Notes under the pieces: generated by a model
What the model was told of the DNA's origin: nothing
Databases searched by the model: none
What the model saw: only the letters and a program-made list of their open reading frames with translations
Position numbers and translations under genes: made by a program
Shown here: positions 1-7,599 of the stretch, piece by piece
How positions within the stretch are numbered: position 1 is the stretch's first letter
Layout: each line of letters begins with the position of its first letter
Assembly (NCBI RefSeq): GCF_900102435.1
Contig: NZ_FNBU01000005.1
Span: forward strand, 62,001-126,000
Source of the DNA: Sporolituus thermophilus DSM 23256
GTDB taxonomy: Bacteria > Bacillota > Negativicutes > Sporomusales > Thermosinaceae
Direction of reading: 5' to 3'
Length of the DNA: 64,000 nucleotides

Positions 1-300
1 AGGGCAGGGTGCTGGATAACGTCCAGCGAGGGCGACCTCAGGGAAAGTGCCACAGAAATGTAGACCGCCGGACGCTTTCGCGTTCGGTAAGGATGGAACG
101 GTGCGGTAAGAGCGCACCAGCAGCCAGGCGACTGGCTGGCTAGGTAAACCCCACCCGGAGCAAGACCGAATAGGGAAGGAATGAGGCGGCCCGCTGACCT
201 TCCGGGTTGTGTCGCTTGAGCCGTCAGGCAACTGGCGGCCTAGATAGATGACCATCACCGCGTGAGCGGAACAGAACTCGGCTTATTGACTACTCATAGT
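1..300 (+). ncRNA. rnpB: RNase P RNA, 3' part (truncated by window start)
   Basis: This is the catalytic RNA of RNase P, which removes 5' leaders from pre-tRNAs. The conserved core GAAAGTGCCACAGAA lies near 42-57, the segment GGTAAACCCCACCCGGAGCA near 143-162, and the universal 3' motif ACAGAACTCGGCTTAT near 271-286. The order of these blocks matches the 3' part of type A bacterial RNase P RNA. The 5' half lies before the window. The 3' end is placed just before a strong terminator and is uncertain by about 10 bases. Confidence 0.95.
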
Positions 301-305
301 CTGAT

Positions 306-333
306 AAAAAAAGGCAACAATCGTTGCCTTTTT
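306..333 (+). terminator. Rho-independent terminator of rnpB
   Basis: The stem GGCAAC/GTTGCC has a four-base loop. It is flanked by A7 upstream and T5 downstream, so the stem can extend through A-T pairs. It directly follows the RNase P RNA. Confidence 0.9.
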
Positions 334-353
334 GCATTTTACGCGGTAACGAT

Positions 354-403
354 GCAGTTGTCATACGCCTGCAAGGCAGGCATGTTCCTGAAAGGAAACT
401 GTG
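354..403 (+). other. possible structured leader RNA (unrecognised)
   Basis: Two tight hairpins lie side by side: GCCTGC/GCAGGC at 367-381 and TTCCT/AGGAA at 385-397. CAGTT (355-359) could instead pair with AACTG (396-400) to close a junction. The element lies about 50 bases before the start of the 155-residue hypothetical gene. It does not match the riboswitch classes I know by sight. It may be a regulatory leader or only chance pairing. Confidence 0.25.
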
Positions 404-454
404 CGGCCGGTACAGAATCTACATATGTGACAATCAGTTAAGGGAAGTGATTAA

Positions 455-922
455 ATGCAAAAAGCGGAAGAATTCGCGGTTGCTTACGTTGTGTTCGAAG
501 ATGACGAATGGTTTATTGTTGGTAGATTGGCGGACATTCAGCGGCTAAGCGATGCCGGGTATGTTGAAAGAGCTTGGGATATCAAACTTGATAATGGTCA
601 TCGTCCTTACGCGGTGGTCAAAAAACGGGTTAACTTTGACATTTCTGAGCCGCCTAACGATGCGCCGAAAAATGGTTTAACCCAGACAATAGCTGCTAAA
701 ACAGGCCTAAAATTCAGCGACAACCTGCACTTTTTGGAGCACACCTATCTTTTCCGTCCCAGTCCGGCCTTTTGGGGTGAACTACTGATTGGTTTTGCCG
801 GCGCGGACGGACGTCTTCAAGACGTTAACCCTACGGATTATTATGCTATTTACCGCGGCTACATTTTGCACAATGTCAACGGGGCCAAGTTTGTGCGGCT
901 CGACCCCGACACATTGGTCTGA
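455..922 (+). CDS. hypothetical protein (155 aa)
   Basis: I do not recognise the family. The protein is soluble, with no signal peptide or membrane segment. It starts with an alternating hydrophobic, beta-rich stretch (residues 6-25) and ends with a Tyr/Ile-rich segment. The ATG at 455 has a weak purine-rich site (GGGAAGTGATT) just upstream. The gene stands alone between the rnpB terminator and a convergent nitroreductase gene, whose stop codon is only one base away. No function is proposed. Confidence 0.7.
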   Translation: MQKAEEFAVAYVVFEDDEWFIVGRLADIQRLSDAGYVERAWDIKLDNGHRPYAVVKKRVNFDISEPPNDAPKNGLTQTIAAKTGLKFSDNLHFLEHTYLFRPSPAFWGELLIGFAGADGRLQDVNPTDYYAIYRGYILHNVNGAKFVRLDPDTLV

Positions 923-923
923 A

Positions 924-1484
924 TTAACGCCACAATAGGATTTGCGGCGGTTTTTTCGGAATTGGGGGGACCGGACTGGCCGGATAACCCACGATGAGGG
1001 GAGCTACGGCCTGATATTCGGCGGGCACGCCAAGTTCTGCTTTAACTTCGGGAAGGTTAAGCAGCGGCCGGGCAAAACCGATCCAGCAGGTGCCGAGACC
1101 AAGGCCATGGGCGGCCAACATGATATTTTGCGCCGCGAGGCAGCAATCTTCTTCCGGATGGGGTCCGTTAGGAACGGCGTAAACGATGAGCAGCGTGCCG
1201 GCATTATAAAAAATGTTGAAATCGGGATTTGCAAGTGCCGTGCGGTATTTGGTCAGCGGGGGATGCTGGTCCATTTGACTTAACAGAAAAGCCTTCGCCC
1301 GGTCGGAATAATGGTTCAGCAGCTCACGGTCCTGGATGACGGCAAAAGCCCAGGGCTGAGAATTCATGGCGCTTGGCGCCTGGACGGCCGCTTCAAGGAG
1401 CTGGAGTAGCAAATCTTTACTGACTGCCTGTGGGGAGTAGTTGCGGACAGAGCGGCGCGATTGAATAGCATCGAACAGTTCCAA
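924..1484 (-). CDS. nitroreductase family protein
   Basis: This FMN-dependent oxidoreductase of the nitroreductase superfamily probably uses NAD(P)H on nitro- or quinone-like substrates; the substrate cannot be read from sequence. The N-terminal motif AIQSRRSVRNYSPQAV is the usual FMN phosphate-binding region. APSAMNSQPWAF around residue 40 and GLGLGTCWIGFA in the C-terminal half are also typical. At 186 residues it has the family's normal length. A GTG at 1493 overlaps the ribosome-binding site, so the TTG at 1484, eight bases after AGGAG, is the better start. The next gene upstream on the same strand ends in a strong hairpin, so this gene is probably transcribed alone. Confidence 0.85.
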   Translation of the reverse strand: MELFDAIQSRRSVRNYSPQAVSKDLLLQLLEAAVQAPSAMNSQPWAFAVIQDRELLNHYSDRAKAFLLSQMDQHPPLTKYRTALANPDFNIFYNAGTLLIVYAVPNGPHPEEDCCLAAQNIMLAAHGLGLGTCWIGFARPLLNLPEVKAELGVPAEYQAVAPLIVGYPASPVPPIPKKPPQILLWR

Positions 1485-1540
1485 AAATATCACTCCTGTA
1501 TAATTTTTTAGATTGTGGTAAGTTTACCAAAAGGCCCAAC

Positions 1541-1568
1541 AAATAAGCCCTCGGTTGAGGGCTTATTT
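1541..1568 (-). terminator. terminator after the ferritin-like gene
   Basis: A perfect 12-bp stem (AAATAAGCCCTC and its complement) with a GGTT loop. It lies 14 bases beyond the stop of the minus-strand ferritin-like gene. The T-rich right arm also gives it terminator character on the plus strand. Confidence 0.85.
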
Positions 1569-1582
1569 GACACAGCCGGTAA

Positions 1583-2209
1583 TTAATCCTCCTCGCCTTC
1601 TCCGGGGAGCGGTTCGTTTGTCAGGCGGTAGAGGGCCGCGGTAAACTCGGCGATATGTTCCTTTTCTTCGTTCATGATGTGGCAAAAGAGAGCTCTGACT
1701 TCATCGTGCTCGGCCTGAGCCATATAAATTTGATATTTATTGGTTGCTTCCAGTTCGCCGGCGAGCGACTTGGTCAGATAGTGAATTGTAGGCAGGTCTT
1801 TTTCCGCTGGCGGCGTAACGGCAACATCTTCCGCCTCCGATACCCACATAGGGGGTGCTTTCCATTTATCCGGCGGTTGGACTCTTGCCAGGGTGAGCGT
1901 CCCCAGGTTTTCCTCCTTCAACACGGCGGCCTGTACTGGGTCAAGGGAAGAAATAAGACGCATCAATTCCACATAGTGGTGCATTTCATCTTCAGCGACA
2001 TCAAGAAAAAGGTCGGCCATAGGGGTCCGCAGCGCCGCTTCCAGGTACAGGTCTATAGCTTCGCGTTCGTTCTTCGCCGCATCCCGCAACCGTAGCAGAT
2101 CGGGGTCATCCGGGCACAGGGTATGTCTTGGCGGTTGGGCCTGTTTAAAGGACGGGATATAGTCGATGGGTTTTGTTTTGGCCGGTTTTGTTCTTTTTTT
2201 AGACGGCAT
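1583..2209 (-). CDS. ferritin-like (rubrerythrin-type) di-iron protein
   Basis: A 208-residue protein with the helical carboxylate pattern of the ferritin-like superfamily. KNEREAIDLYLEA with EDEMHHY forms the first pair of metal-ligand helices. GELEATNKYQIY with NEEKEHIAEF forms the second. E-x2-H motifs are present in both halves. The Lys-rich N-terminus has no signal peptide. Known relatives handle peroxide, iron or other oxidative stress in anaerobes, and that role is inferred here. It is convergent with nothing and is followed by a strong hairpin. The exact subfamily is uncertain. Confidence 0.75.
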   Translation of the reverse strand: MPSKKRTKPAKTKPIDYIPSFKQAQPPRHTLCPDDPDLLRLRDAAKNEREAIDLYLEAALRTPMADLFLDVAEDEMHHYVELMRLISSLDPVQAAVLKEENLGTLTLARVQPPDKWKAPPMWVSEAEDVAVTPPAEKDLPTIHYLTKSLAGELEATNKYQIYMAQAEHDEVRALFCHIMNEEKEHIAEFTAALYRLTNEPLPGEGEED

Positions 2210-2271
2210 ACCTACACCTCCACAGGAAAGTCACTATATTATATGTGTTGACAGTCGGAATGGTGATGGGC

Positions 2272-2300
2272 TTGACATAGCGGCCGTGTTCTGGTAATAT
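2272..2300 (+). promoter_or_regulatory. sigma-A type promoter of the Mn riboswitch transcript
   Basis: TTGACA (2272-2277) and TAATAT (2295-2300) are separated by exactly 17 bases. The expected start near 2307 falls just before the riboswitch aptamer. Confidence 0.8.
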
Positions 2301-2309
2301 TTTCTGTGT

Positions 2310-2402
2310 CCTAGAGGGGAGTAGCTTACAAAGGCAGAGTCAACATACTGGCGGTAGTTTGCCTGGTTCTGCCATTGGCGTGTCCAATAAGCGAGACCTT
2401 TA
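2310..2402 (+). promoter_or_regulatory. yybP-ykoY manganese riboswitch aptamer
   Basis: The class signature is visible: GGGGAGTAGC at about 2316-2325, then the second conserved segment AGTCAACATACTGG at about 2338-2351, and GAGACCTTTAGT entering the expression platform. This family binds Mn2+ and usually turns on Mn exporters. The downstream gene is a UPF0016 cation transporter, a common partner of the class. The aptamer's last bases also form the left arm of the terminator, so ligand binding would plausibly prevent termination. Confidence 0.85.
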
Positions 2403-2451
2403 GTATGACGCTTTTTTTGGTCATACTAAAAGTGTCTCGCTCTTTTATTTT
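2391..2451 (+). terminator. expression-platform terminator of the riboswitch
   Basis: GCGAGAC (2391-2397) pairs with GTCTCGC (2434-2440), and TAGTATGAC with GTCATACTA inside it. A T-rich run follows. The hairpin lies between the aptamer and the ribosome-binding site of the transporter gene, as expected for attenuation control. Confidence 0.85.
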
Positions 2452-2470
2452 ATAAAGGGGAGGAGTTATA

Positions 2471-3139
2471 GTGACAGCGTTTTTAGCGTCTTTAGGTTTC
2501 GTTGTTCTGGCGGAAATGGGGGACAAAACGCAGCTTTTAGGGATGGCGTTTGCGACGCGGTACAGGTGGCAAACGGTTATGTGGGGTGTCCTTGTTGCCA
2601 CTGTTTTAAACCATTTTTTCGCGGTGGTAGTTGGTAATTACATAACGCGCGTTATCCCCCTCCATTATGTCCAGATTGCCGCTGCAGCATCGTTTATTAT
2701 CTTCGGTTTGTGGACCATCCGGGGCGACGAACTGGGGGATGAAGCGAACGGTAGCCGATTTAATCCCTTTTGGACGGTTACAATTGCCTTTTTCATTGCG
2801 GAAATGGGTGATAAAACTCAGTTGGCCACGGTGGCCTTAGCCGCGCAATTTAAGGAAATTATTCCCGTGTGGCTAGGTACGACGGTAGGCATGATGATTG
2901 CCAATGCGATCGGTATCATTGTAGGGATCGTCATGGGGCGGAAAATCCCTGAGCGAGCCGTAAAATGGTTTGCTGCTCTGGTTTTTATCTTCTTTGGCTT
3001 AGTGGGGTTATACCAGGCGCTGCCGCGTCACCTTCTATCACCGTCGGTCATTATTACCGTCGTCGCCATCATTCTTGTTCTTGTTTATGTAGTGGCGAAG
3101 TGGGAAAACAATGGCAAAATGCCGCACCAGCAAGAATAA
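2471..3139 (+). CDS. UPF0016 (GDT1/TMEM165) family Mn2+ transporter
   Basis: An integral membrane protein of 222 residues with about six hydrophobic helices in two homologous halves. Each half carries the family motif E-M-G-D-K-T, at residues 15-20 and again near residue 112. The acidic motif forms the cation path in this family. Bacterial members export Mn2+ (for example MneA in Vibrio). The start is GTG at 2471 after the strong site GGGGAGGAG. Control by the manganese riboswitch just upstream supports Mn2+ efflux as its role. Confidence 0.9.
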   Translation: MTAFLASLGFVVLAEMGDKTQLLGMAFATRYRWQTVMWGVLVATVLNHFFAVVVGNYITRVIPLHYVQIAAAASFIIFGLWTIRGDELGDEANGSRFNPFWTVTIAFFIAEMGDKTQLATVALAAQFKEIIPVWLGTTVGMMIANAIGIIVGIVMGRKIPERAVKWFAALVFIFFGLVGLYQALPRHLLSPSVIITVVAIILVLVYVVAKWENNGKMPHQQE

Positions 3140-3205
3140 AATGCGGGTCATTAATTTTTTTTGTCGAGTTATTAAAAAGTTAAATATAGCAAATGGAAAA
3201 ATACG

Positions 3206-3234
3206 TTGACTTGCCAAAGAAAGGCTATTAAAAT
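3206..3234 (+). promoter_or_regulatory. promoter of thioredoxin gene
   Basis: TTGACT (3206-3211) and TAAAAT (3229-3234) with a 17-base spacer. The predicted start is near 3241, at the edge of a GC-rich inverted repeat. Confidence 0.7.
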
Positions 3235-3242
3235 GAGAATGA

Positions 3243-3265
3243 CCACCCCTACCGTAGGGGGGTGG
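3243..3265 (+). promoter_or_regulatory. C-tract/G-tract inverted repeat, possible CsoR/CstR-type operator
   Basis: CCACCCCTAC and GTAGGGGGGTGG face each other across a single C. CsoR-family repressors (Cu-sensing CsoR, persulfide-sensing CstR) bind operators of the form C-tract/spacer/G-tract, and this repeat begins at the predicted transcription start. No csoR-like gene is in the window, so the assignment is inference. It could also act as a 5' mRNA hairpin. Confidence 0.35.
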
Positions 3266-3282
3266 GAAAGGAGCTGGGAACA

Positions 3283-3606
3283 GTGAGTGTAATAAATATA
3301 ATCAGCCAAGAGGAATTTGAGGAAAAAGTACTTAAAGCTGACAAACCGGTACTTGTTGATTTCTGGGCGCCGTGGTGCGGACCTTGTAAGATGGTAGGGC
3401 CTGAAGTGGAGGCTGTCGCCGAAATTTTTGCCGGGCGGGCTTATGTGGTCAAAGTAAATGTTGATGACCAACCCAGTCTGGCAAATGCCTACCGGGTTAT
3501 GGGGGTACCGACAATGCTGGTTATTAAAAACGGTCAAGAGATTAACCGGATAGTTGGGTATCGGCCACGGCAGGAACTTAGCGCCGCTCTGGAAAATGCA
3601 TTGTAA
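3283..3606 (+). CDS. trxA: thioredoxin
   Basis: A cytoplasmic dithiol-disulfide reductase of 107 residues. The active site WCGPC has cysteines at residues 32 and 35, and the cis-proline loop is GVPTML near residue 73. The chosen start is GTG at 3283, nine bases after AAGGAG. A GTG in frame at 3262 would add seven residues and place the ribosome-binding site inside the gene. The gene is monocistronic: its own promoter lies upstream and a terminator follows. Confidence 0.93.
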   Translation: MSVINIISQEEFEEKVLKADKPVLVDFWAPWCGPCKMVGPEVEAVAEIFAGRAYVVKVNVDDQPSLANAYRVMGVPTMLVIKNGQEINRIVGYRPRQELSAALENAL

Positions 3607-3612
3607 AAAGCG

Positions 3613-3640
3613 ACTCCCGGGATACTCGGGAGTTTCTTAT
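3613..3640 (+). terminator. terminator of trxA
   Basis: ACTCCCG/CGGGAGT stem with a seven-base loop, followed by a short T-rich stretch, seven bases after the thioredoxin stop codon. Confidence 0.75.
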
Positions 3641-3792
3641 TGGTTGGAGTTCGCAAACTATTCGTAAAAATCGCCCTTTAGCTTGGCCGTTTGTTCCTTA
3701 CTGGTCACGGACAGGCATGCTCTTATCTGTAAAATATAGTTGTCTTAAAATTGCGTTTTTGTAATAATGTATTTAGGAAAGGGGGATGCCGA

Positions 3793-3993
3793 ATGTTTAA
3801 TTTTAGCATGTCGGAGCTTGTTGTTATTTTGATTATTGCTCTGGTCGTTTTTGGACCGTCCAAACTGCCGGAAATTGGTCGGGCTTTTGGTAAGAGCATC
3901 AAAGAATTCAAGGCCGCTACCAGCGATGTAAAGGAAGAAGTACAGAAAGCTGTATCGCTCGATACCCCTGCCAACAAAGAACAGAGCAAATGA
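3793..3993 (+). CDS. tatA: Sec-independent translocase subunit TatA/E
   Basis: A 66-residue protein with one N-terminal membrane helix (SELVVILIIALVVFGP). The conserved FGPSKLPEIGRAFGKSIKEFK hinge and amphipathic helix follow, then a charged tail. TatA oligomers form the passage for folded Tat substrates. The ATG at 3793 follows GGAAAGGGGGATG-type purines; an upstream in-frame ATG at 3751 would disrupt the normal N-terminus. tatC is not in this window. The hydrogenase small subunit 2.7 kb downstream is a clear Tat client. Confidence 0.92.
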   Translation: MFNFSMSELVVILIIALVVFGPSKLPEIGRAFGKSIKEFKAATSDVKEEVQKAVSLDTPANKEQSK

Positions 3994-4064
3994 TTGGTAT
4001 GCCGCTTTTCTGTTAAATATGAACGCGGAAGAGCGGCATTCTTATCTTTCCAGGAGGTAACAAT

Positions 4065-5069
4065 ATGGTGGCTCCCATCCAAATTAACCGGGAGTTGTGT
4101 TTGAATAATAATTACAAAAAAATGCAGTGTGATCTATGCCGGAAGATTTGCCCGGATGGCTGTATTAACGAAGATTTGGCGGTAGACAACAAATGTTGCA
4201 CAGAGTGCGGGCTGTGTTTGGCTGTTTGCCCGTCCGAGGCCGTTATGGGAGAAAACTTTACTCCGCAGGCTTTATCAAAGCTGTTTGCTGATCCTTCGAC
4301 ACCCGTTGTTTTAAGTTGCCGGCGGCAAGACACGGAGAGTCCATGGCCTTGTCTTGGCTTTATCGATGCTCGGCTGCTTTTAGCTTTGACCGCCTGTGGT
4401 ACGGGCGGCGAGCGGTGCGTATATGTCGACGACCGTGCTTGTGAGGACTGCAAAAAGGGGATACAAGCCCATCTGCAAAAAGCGTTGTCTCAGGCTAATG
4501 CTTTACTTGCTACTTACGGCATGCCGCCAGTGCAGGCAGGGACCGCAGTCGCTCACGTGCAGCCTAAAGCCAAGCCTATTTCACGGCGCGCCTTCTTTTC
4601 GGAACTGTTTGGCGCTACCGTTGAAGCGGTGCGCCAAGCGGTAATTGCCGGTCCAGCGTGTGCTGAACGACTGCCGCGTCAGGAAATGTTTAATAAATAC
4701 ATGACCCGTCAAGCTAGCGACATACCGTCACAGCAGGTTTTTCACAGTCTGACGGTCAGCGACGCTTGCCGCGGCTGCGGCTCATGCGCCAAGTTTTGCC
4801 CGAACAAAGCGATTACGATTCAGGACCAGGGCGGTGCTGCGATTGACATATATCATGACCCTATGGCGTGCACCGGCTGTTCCGTTTGTATTGTCCACTG
4901 TCCGCAACAAGCGCTCAGCCTGACATGGGCGACTAAACTGGCTAAACACAAAGTTGCCGTCACGTTATTGCCACGCTGTACATCCTGCGGCCAAATCTAT
5001 CAGCCAATCGGCTCGCAGACGATGTGCTTGGAGTGTATGTTGAAAAAACGTAATCAAGTTTTATGGTAA
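4065..5069 (+). CDS. polyferredoxin-like 4Fe-4S protein
   Basis: A 334-residue iron-sulfur protein with no signal peptide or membrane helix. The N-terminal ferredoxin-like region has cysteines at 12, 22, 25, 29, 33 and at 45, 48, 51, 55. A central domain of about 110 residues has scattered cysteines. A second 2[4Fe-4S] module contains [12 protein letters not shown] and [14 protein letters not shown]-terminal CxxC...CxxC pair resembles a zinc ribbon. The internal string SRRAFF is Tat-like but lies near residue 170 and is not a signal. It starts 71 bases after tatA and may be co-transcribed with it. Its electron partners are unknown. Confidence 0.75.
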   Translation: MVAPIQINRELCLNNNYKKMQCDLCRKICPDGCINEDLAVDNKCCTECGLCLAVCPSEAVMGENFTPQALSKLFADPSTPVVLSCRRQDTESPWPCLGFIDARLLLALTACGTGGERCVYVDDRACEDCKKGIQAHLQKALSQANALLATYGMPPVQAGTAVAHVQPKAKPISRRAFFSELFGATVEAVRQAVIAGPACAERLPRQEMFNKYMTRQASDIPSQQVFHSLTVSDACRGCGSCAKFCPNKAITIQDQGGAAIDIYHDPMACTGCSVCIVHCPQQALSLTWATKLAKHKVAVTLLPRCTSCGQIYQPIGSQTMCLECMLKKRNQVLW

Positions 5070-5088
5070 AAAAAAAACGATTCTGCGC

Positions 5089-5118
5089 TTGTCCGGCATC
5101 GGACCGATTTGTTACAAT
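5089..5118 (+). promoter_or_regulatory. candidate promoter of panB
   Basis: TTGTCC (5089-5094) and TACAAT (5113-5118) with an 18-base spacer, about 50 bases before the panB start. Confidence 0.5.
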
Positions 5119-5172
5119 GGGGGTAGGCAGTATCCTTGGCGAACTGCACTACTGGTTTTAAGAGGGATTAGT

Positions 5173-6012
5173 ATGAACAGGACAACTAAAATTACGGTTT
5201 CCACCTTTCAGGCCATGAAGAATGCCCGTCAAAAAATTGCCATGCTTACGGCCTATGATTATTCTACGGCCAAGCTCTTCGATGAGGCAGGAATTCATGG
5301 CCTATTAGTTGGCGATTCCTTGGGGATGGTTATGCTCGGTTATGAGAATACCTTGCCTGTAACCATGGAGGACATGCTTCATCACACCAAGGCCGTTGTT
5401 CGCGGGGCCACCCAGGCATTAGTTGTTGCTGACATGCCGTTTCTTTCCTACCATGTCAGTACGGCTGAGGCGGTGGCCAATGCCGGGAGGCTGATCAAAG
5501 AAGGTGGGGCGCAAGCTGTGAAGTTGGAAGGAGGCGCCGCCATTGTCGACAAGGTTGCGGCCATTGTGCGGGCGGAAATTCCCGTCATGGGCCACCTTGG
5601 GCTGACACCGCAGTCTGTTCACAAGTTTGGCGGCTTCAAAGTCCAGGGGAAGACTAGCGATGCAGCCCGGCAAATTCTTGACGACGCGCTGCGCCTGGAG
5701 GAAGCGGGGGCGTTTGCCCTTGTCCTGGAATGTATTCCTGAGGCTGTTGCTCAACTGGTTAGCGAGCGATTAACTATTCCGACCATTGGCATTGGCGCTG
5801 GCGGCGGTTGTGATGGACAAATCCTTGTATACCAGGACATGCTAGGCATGTATGGGGCGTTTAAGCCGAAGTTTGTGAAACAGTATGCTTGTTTGGGCGA
5901 GCTGATGAAGGGGGCTGTCAGGCAATATATGGAGGAAGTGGCGCATGGGCGTTTTCCCGCACCCGAGAATACTTTCTCAGCCGATGCGTCAATTTTAGAT
6001 AAACTGTATTAG
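5173..6012 (+). CDS. panB: 3-methyl-2-oxobutanoate hydroxymethyltransferase
   Basis: The first committed step of pantothenate synthesis: methylene-THF plus ketoisovalerate gives ketopantoate. At 279 residues it has normal PanB length. Family segments are [18 protein letters not shown] near the start, [14 protein letters not shown] with the metal-binding Asp, [20 protein letters not shown], and [18 protein letters not shown]. The ATG at 5173 is preceded by AAGAGGGATT and gives the family N-terminus. The longer reading from 5089 would run through the promoter. panC and panD are not adjacent. Confidence 0.93.
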   Translation: MNRTTKITVSTFQAMKNARQKIAMLTAYDYSTAKLFDEAGIHGLLVGDSLGMVMLGYENTLPVTMEDMLHHTKAVVRGATQALVVADMPFLSYHVSTAEAVANAGRLIKEGGAQAVKLEGGAAIVDKVAAIVRAEIPVMGHLGLTPQSVHKFGGFKVQGKTSDAARQILDDALRLEEAGAFALVLECIPEAVAQLVSERLTIPTIGIGAGGGCDGQILVYQDMLGMYGAFKPKFVKQYACLGELMKGAVRQYMEEVAHGRFPAPENTFSADASILDKLY

Positions 6013-6024
6013 GGTGTGCGCTTA

Positions 6025-6058
6025 TCCCGGTCTTGAAGACCGGGACTTTTATTTTTTT
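6025..6058 (+). terminator. terminator of panB
   Basis: TCCCGGTC/GACCGGGA stem with a TTGAA loop and a long T-rich tail, 12 bases after the panB stop. Confidence 0.9.
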
Positions 6059-6121
6059 GTACAAAAAGCATTTGCACTCAAAAGAATAGTCGTATGGAAA
6101 ACCGAGTAACTAGGAGGAAAA

Positions 6122-6202
6122 ATGGCTGGTTATTCACTGATTATTTTGGCTTTTACCGTTTCACTGCTGTCTACCGGATTTGGATTAAGCGGCGTATACT
6201 AA
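6122..6202 (+). CDS. possible 26-residue membrane peptide
   Basis: A very short frame encoding MAGYSLIILAFTVSLLSTGF and six more residues, nearly all hydrophobic. It begins at an ATG five bases after a perfect AGGAGG. The strong ribosome-binding site is the main support. Tiny single-helix proteins (YjcZ-like spore proteins, hydrophobic regulators, type I toxins) have this look, but I cannot assign a family. The 104 bases that follow, up to the next hairpin, hold nothing I recognise. Confidence 0.45.
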   Translation: MAGYSLIILAFTVSLLSTGFGLSGVY

Positions 6203-6306
6203 GACCAAACAGCAAGAAGTAGCCTTTCTGGCGGCGGGAGCCGGACTGGCCCATGCCGATTGCGGTAATTGTCACTCTATGCAGTAGATCTATTCCACGT
6301 GGTAGA

Positions 6307-6342
6307 GCGGGGCATGCCTGTTGGTATGCCCCGCTGTTTTTT
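6307..6342 (+). terminator. terminator upstream of the hydrogenase operon
   Basis: GCGGGGCATGCC pairs with GTATGCCCCGC (one G-T or mismatch near the loop), followed by T6. It would end the transcript carrying the 26-residue peptide and insulate the hydrogenase operon. Confidence 0.85.
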
Positions 6343-6498
6343 GGTACAAGCATGGGAAGAAATAACATTTACCTATGGCTGTATAATTAAGTTTGCAGTT
6401 CATTGGAGGAATATTCCGTGCTAACATAAAAGTTAAGAACTTGCACACAAGAAAATTGCTTCTTTTGTTGGTTAACAAAATATGGGAGGGGTGTTATC

Positions 6499-7599
6499 GT
6501 GGACAAAAAGGACTCCTTATGGGACTTATTTCAACAGAAAAATTTGAGCCGGCGCACATTCCTAAAGACCTGTGTAGCCATTACCGGCATTTTGGGGCTG
6601 TCGCCAGCAATGGTGCCGGAAGTAGTGGCCGCGGCGGAAAAGAAGCCACTTGTGCCGGTAATCTGGCTGCACGGGCACGAGTGCACCGGATGTGACGAAG
6701 CATTTATCCGCTCGCAATCGCCGCTGGCGTCTGATGTTGTGCTGAACATGATCTCACTAGAATACAGCGATACTTTAGCGGCGGCTGCCGGTGAACCTTT
6801 TGAGCATCACTTGGCGGATATTATGAAAAGGTATGCCGGAAAGTACATATTGGCGGTAGAGGGGGCCGTCCCGCTGGCGGACGAAGGAATTCACTGCATG
6901 GTCGGCGGAAAAACCTTTTTAGCGGCTTTGAAAGAGGCGGCCAAAGGTGCCGCAGCCATCATTGAGTATGGCTCCTGCGCCGCCTGGGGTGGAATTCAGG
7001 CGGCAAAACCCAATCCGACCAAGTCGGTTTCCATTAGCGATGTACTGGGCAACAGCATTCCGATTGTGAAAGTGCCCGGCTGCCCGCCCATTCCGGAGGT
7101 TATGACCGGCGTAGTGATGCATTATGCCCTGTTCGGGCAACTCCCGCCGCTGGACAGCAAAGGGCGCCCAAAACAGTTTTATGGCAACCGCATCCATGAT
7201 ACCTGCTATCGCCGCCCGTTCTTCGATTCCGGCATGTTTGTCGAGAAATTTGACGACGCCGGCAGCAAGGCTGGCTGGTGCTTGTATAAAGTAGGCTGCC
7301 GCGGTCCGGAAGCTTATAACTCGTGCGGCAACTTGCGGTGGTGGAACGGACTGTCCTATCCCATTCAATCAGGACACGGCTGCATCGCCTGCGGCAACAA
7401 TAATTTTTGGGATAATGGCCCGTTCTATGAGCGTTTGCCCAACATTCCCGTGCCCAATACCATTGCCAATGCCGACAAGGTGGGCATGGTAGCGGCCGGC
7501 GTTGCGGCAGCCGGGGTTACAGTCCATGGGCTCTTGTCCGCCGTCCAGAAGCGGAGCAGCCATAGTGACAATAGTGAGACAAGGAGGACACAAGCATGA
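6499..7599 (+). CDS. hyaA: [NiFe] hydrogenase small subunit (Tat-exported)
   Basis: The electron-transfer subunit of a membrane-bound uptake hydrogenase, 366 residues. The Tat signal LSRRTFLK has its twin arginines at 18-19. Proximal-cluster cysteines are C62 and C65 (CTGC), then GSCAAWGG and GCPPIPE. The distal and medial clusters are represented by HDTC, CLYKVGCRGP, YNSCGN and HGCIACG. A C-terminal hydrophobic stretch (VGMVAAGVAAAGVTVHGLL) is the membrane anchor. The proximal site is CTGC rather than the CTCC of oxygen-tolerant enzymes, so it looks like a standard oxygen-sensitive group 1 enzyme. The start is GTG at 6499 after GGGAGGGG. The gene overlaps the large-subunit gene by four bases (ATGA). 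Confidence 0.95.
   Translation: MDKKDSLWDLFQQKNLSRRTFLKTCVAITGILGLSPAMVPEVVAAAEKKPLVPVIWLHGHECTGCDEAFIRSQSPLASDVVLNMISLEYSDTLAAAAGEPFEHHLADIMKRYAGKYILAVEGAVPLADEGIHCMVGGKTFLAALKEAAKGAAAIIEYGSCAAWGGIQAAKPNPTKSVSISDVLGNSIPIVKVPGCPPIPEVMTGVVMHYALFGQLPPLDSKGRPKQFYGNRIHDTCYRRPFFDSGMFVEKFDDAGSKAGWCLYKVGCRGPEAYNSCGNLRWWNGLSYPIQSGHGCIACGNNNFWDNGPFYERLPNIPVPNTIANADKVGMVAAGVAAAGVTVHGLLSAVQKRSSHSDNSETRRTQA

Noticed and set aside
2238-2266. Divergent promoter for the ferritin-like gene (TATAAT on the minus strand at 2238-2243)
   Set aside because: The -10 is good, but no -35 sequence fits at 16-18 bases. Not listed as a feature.
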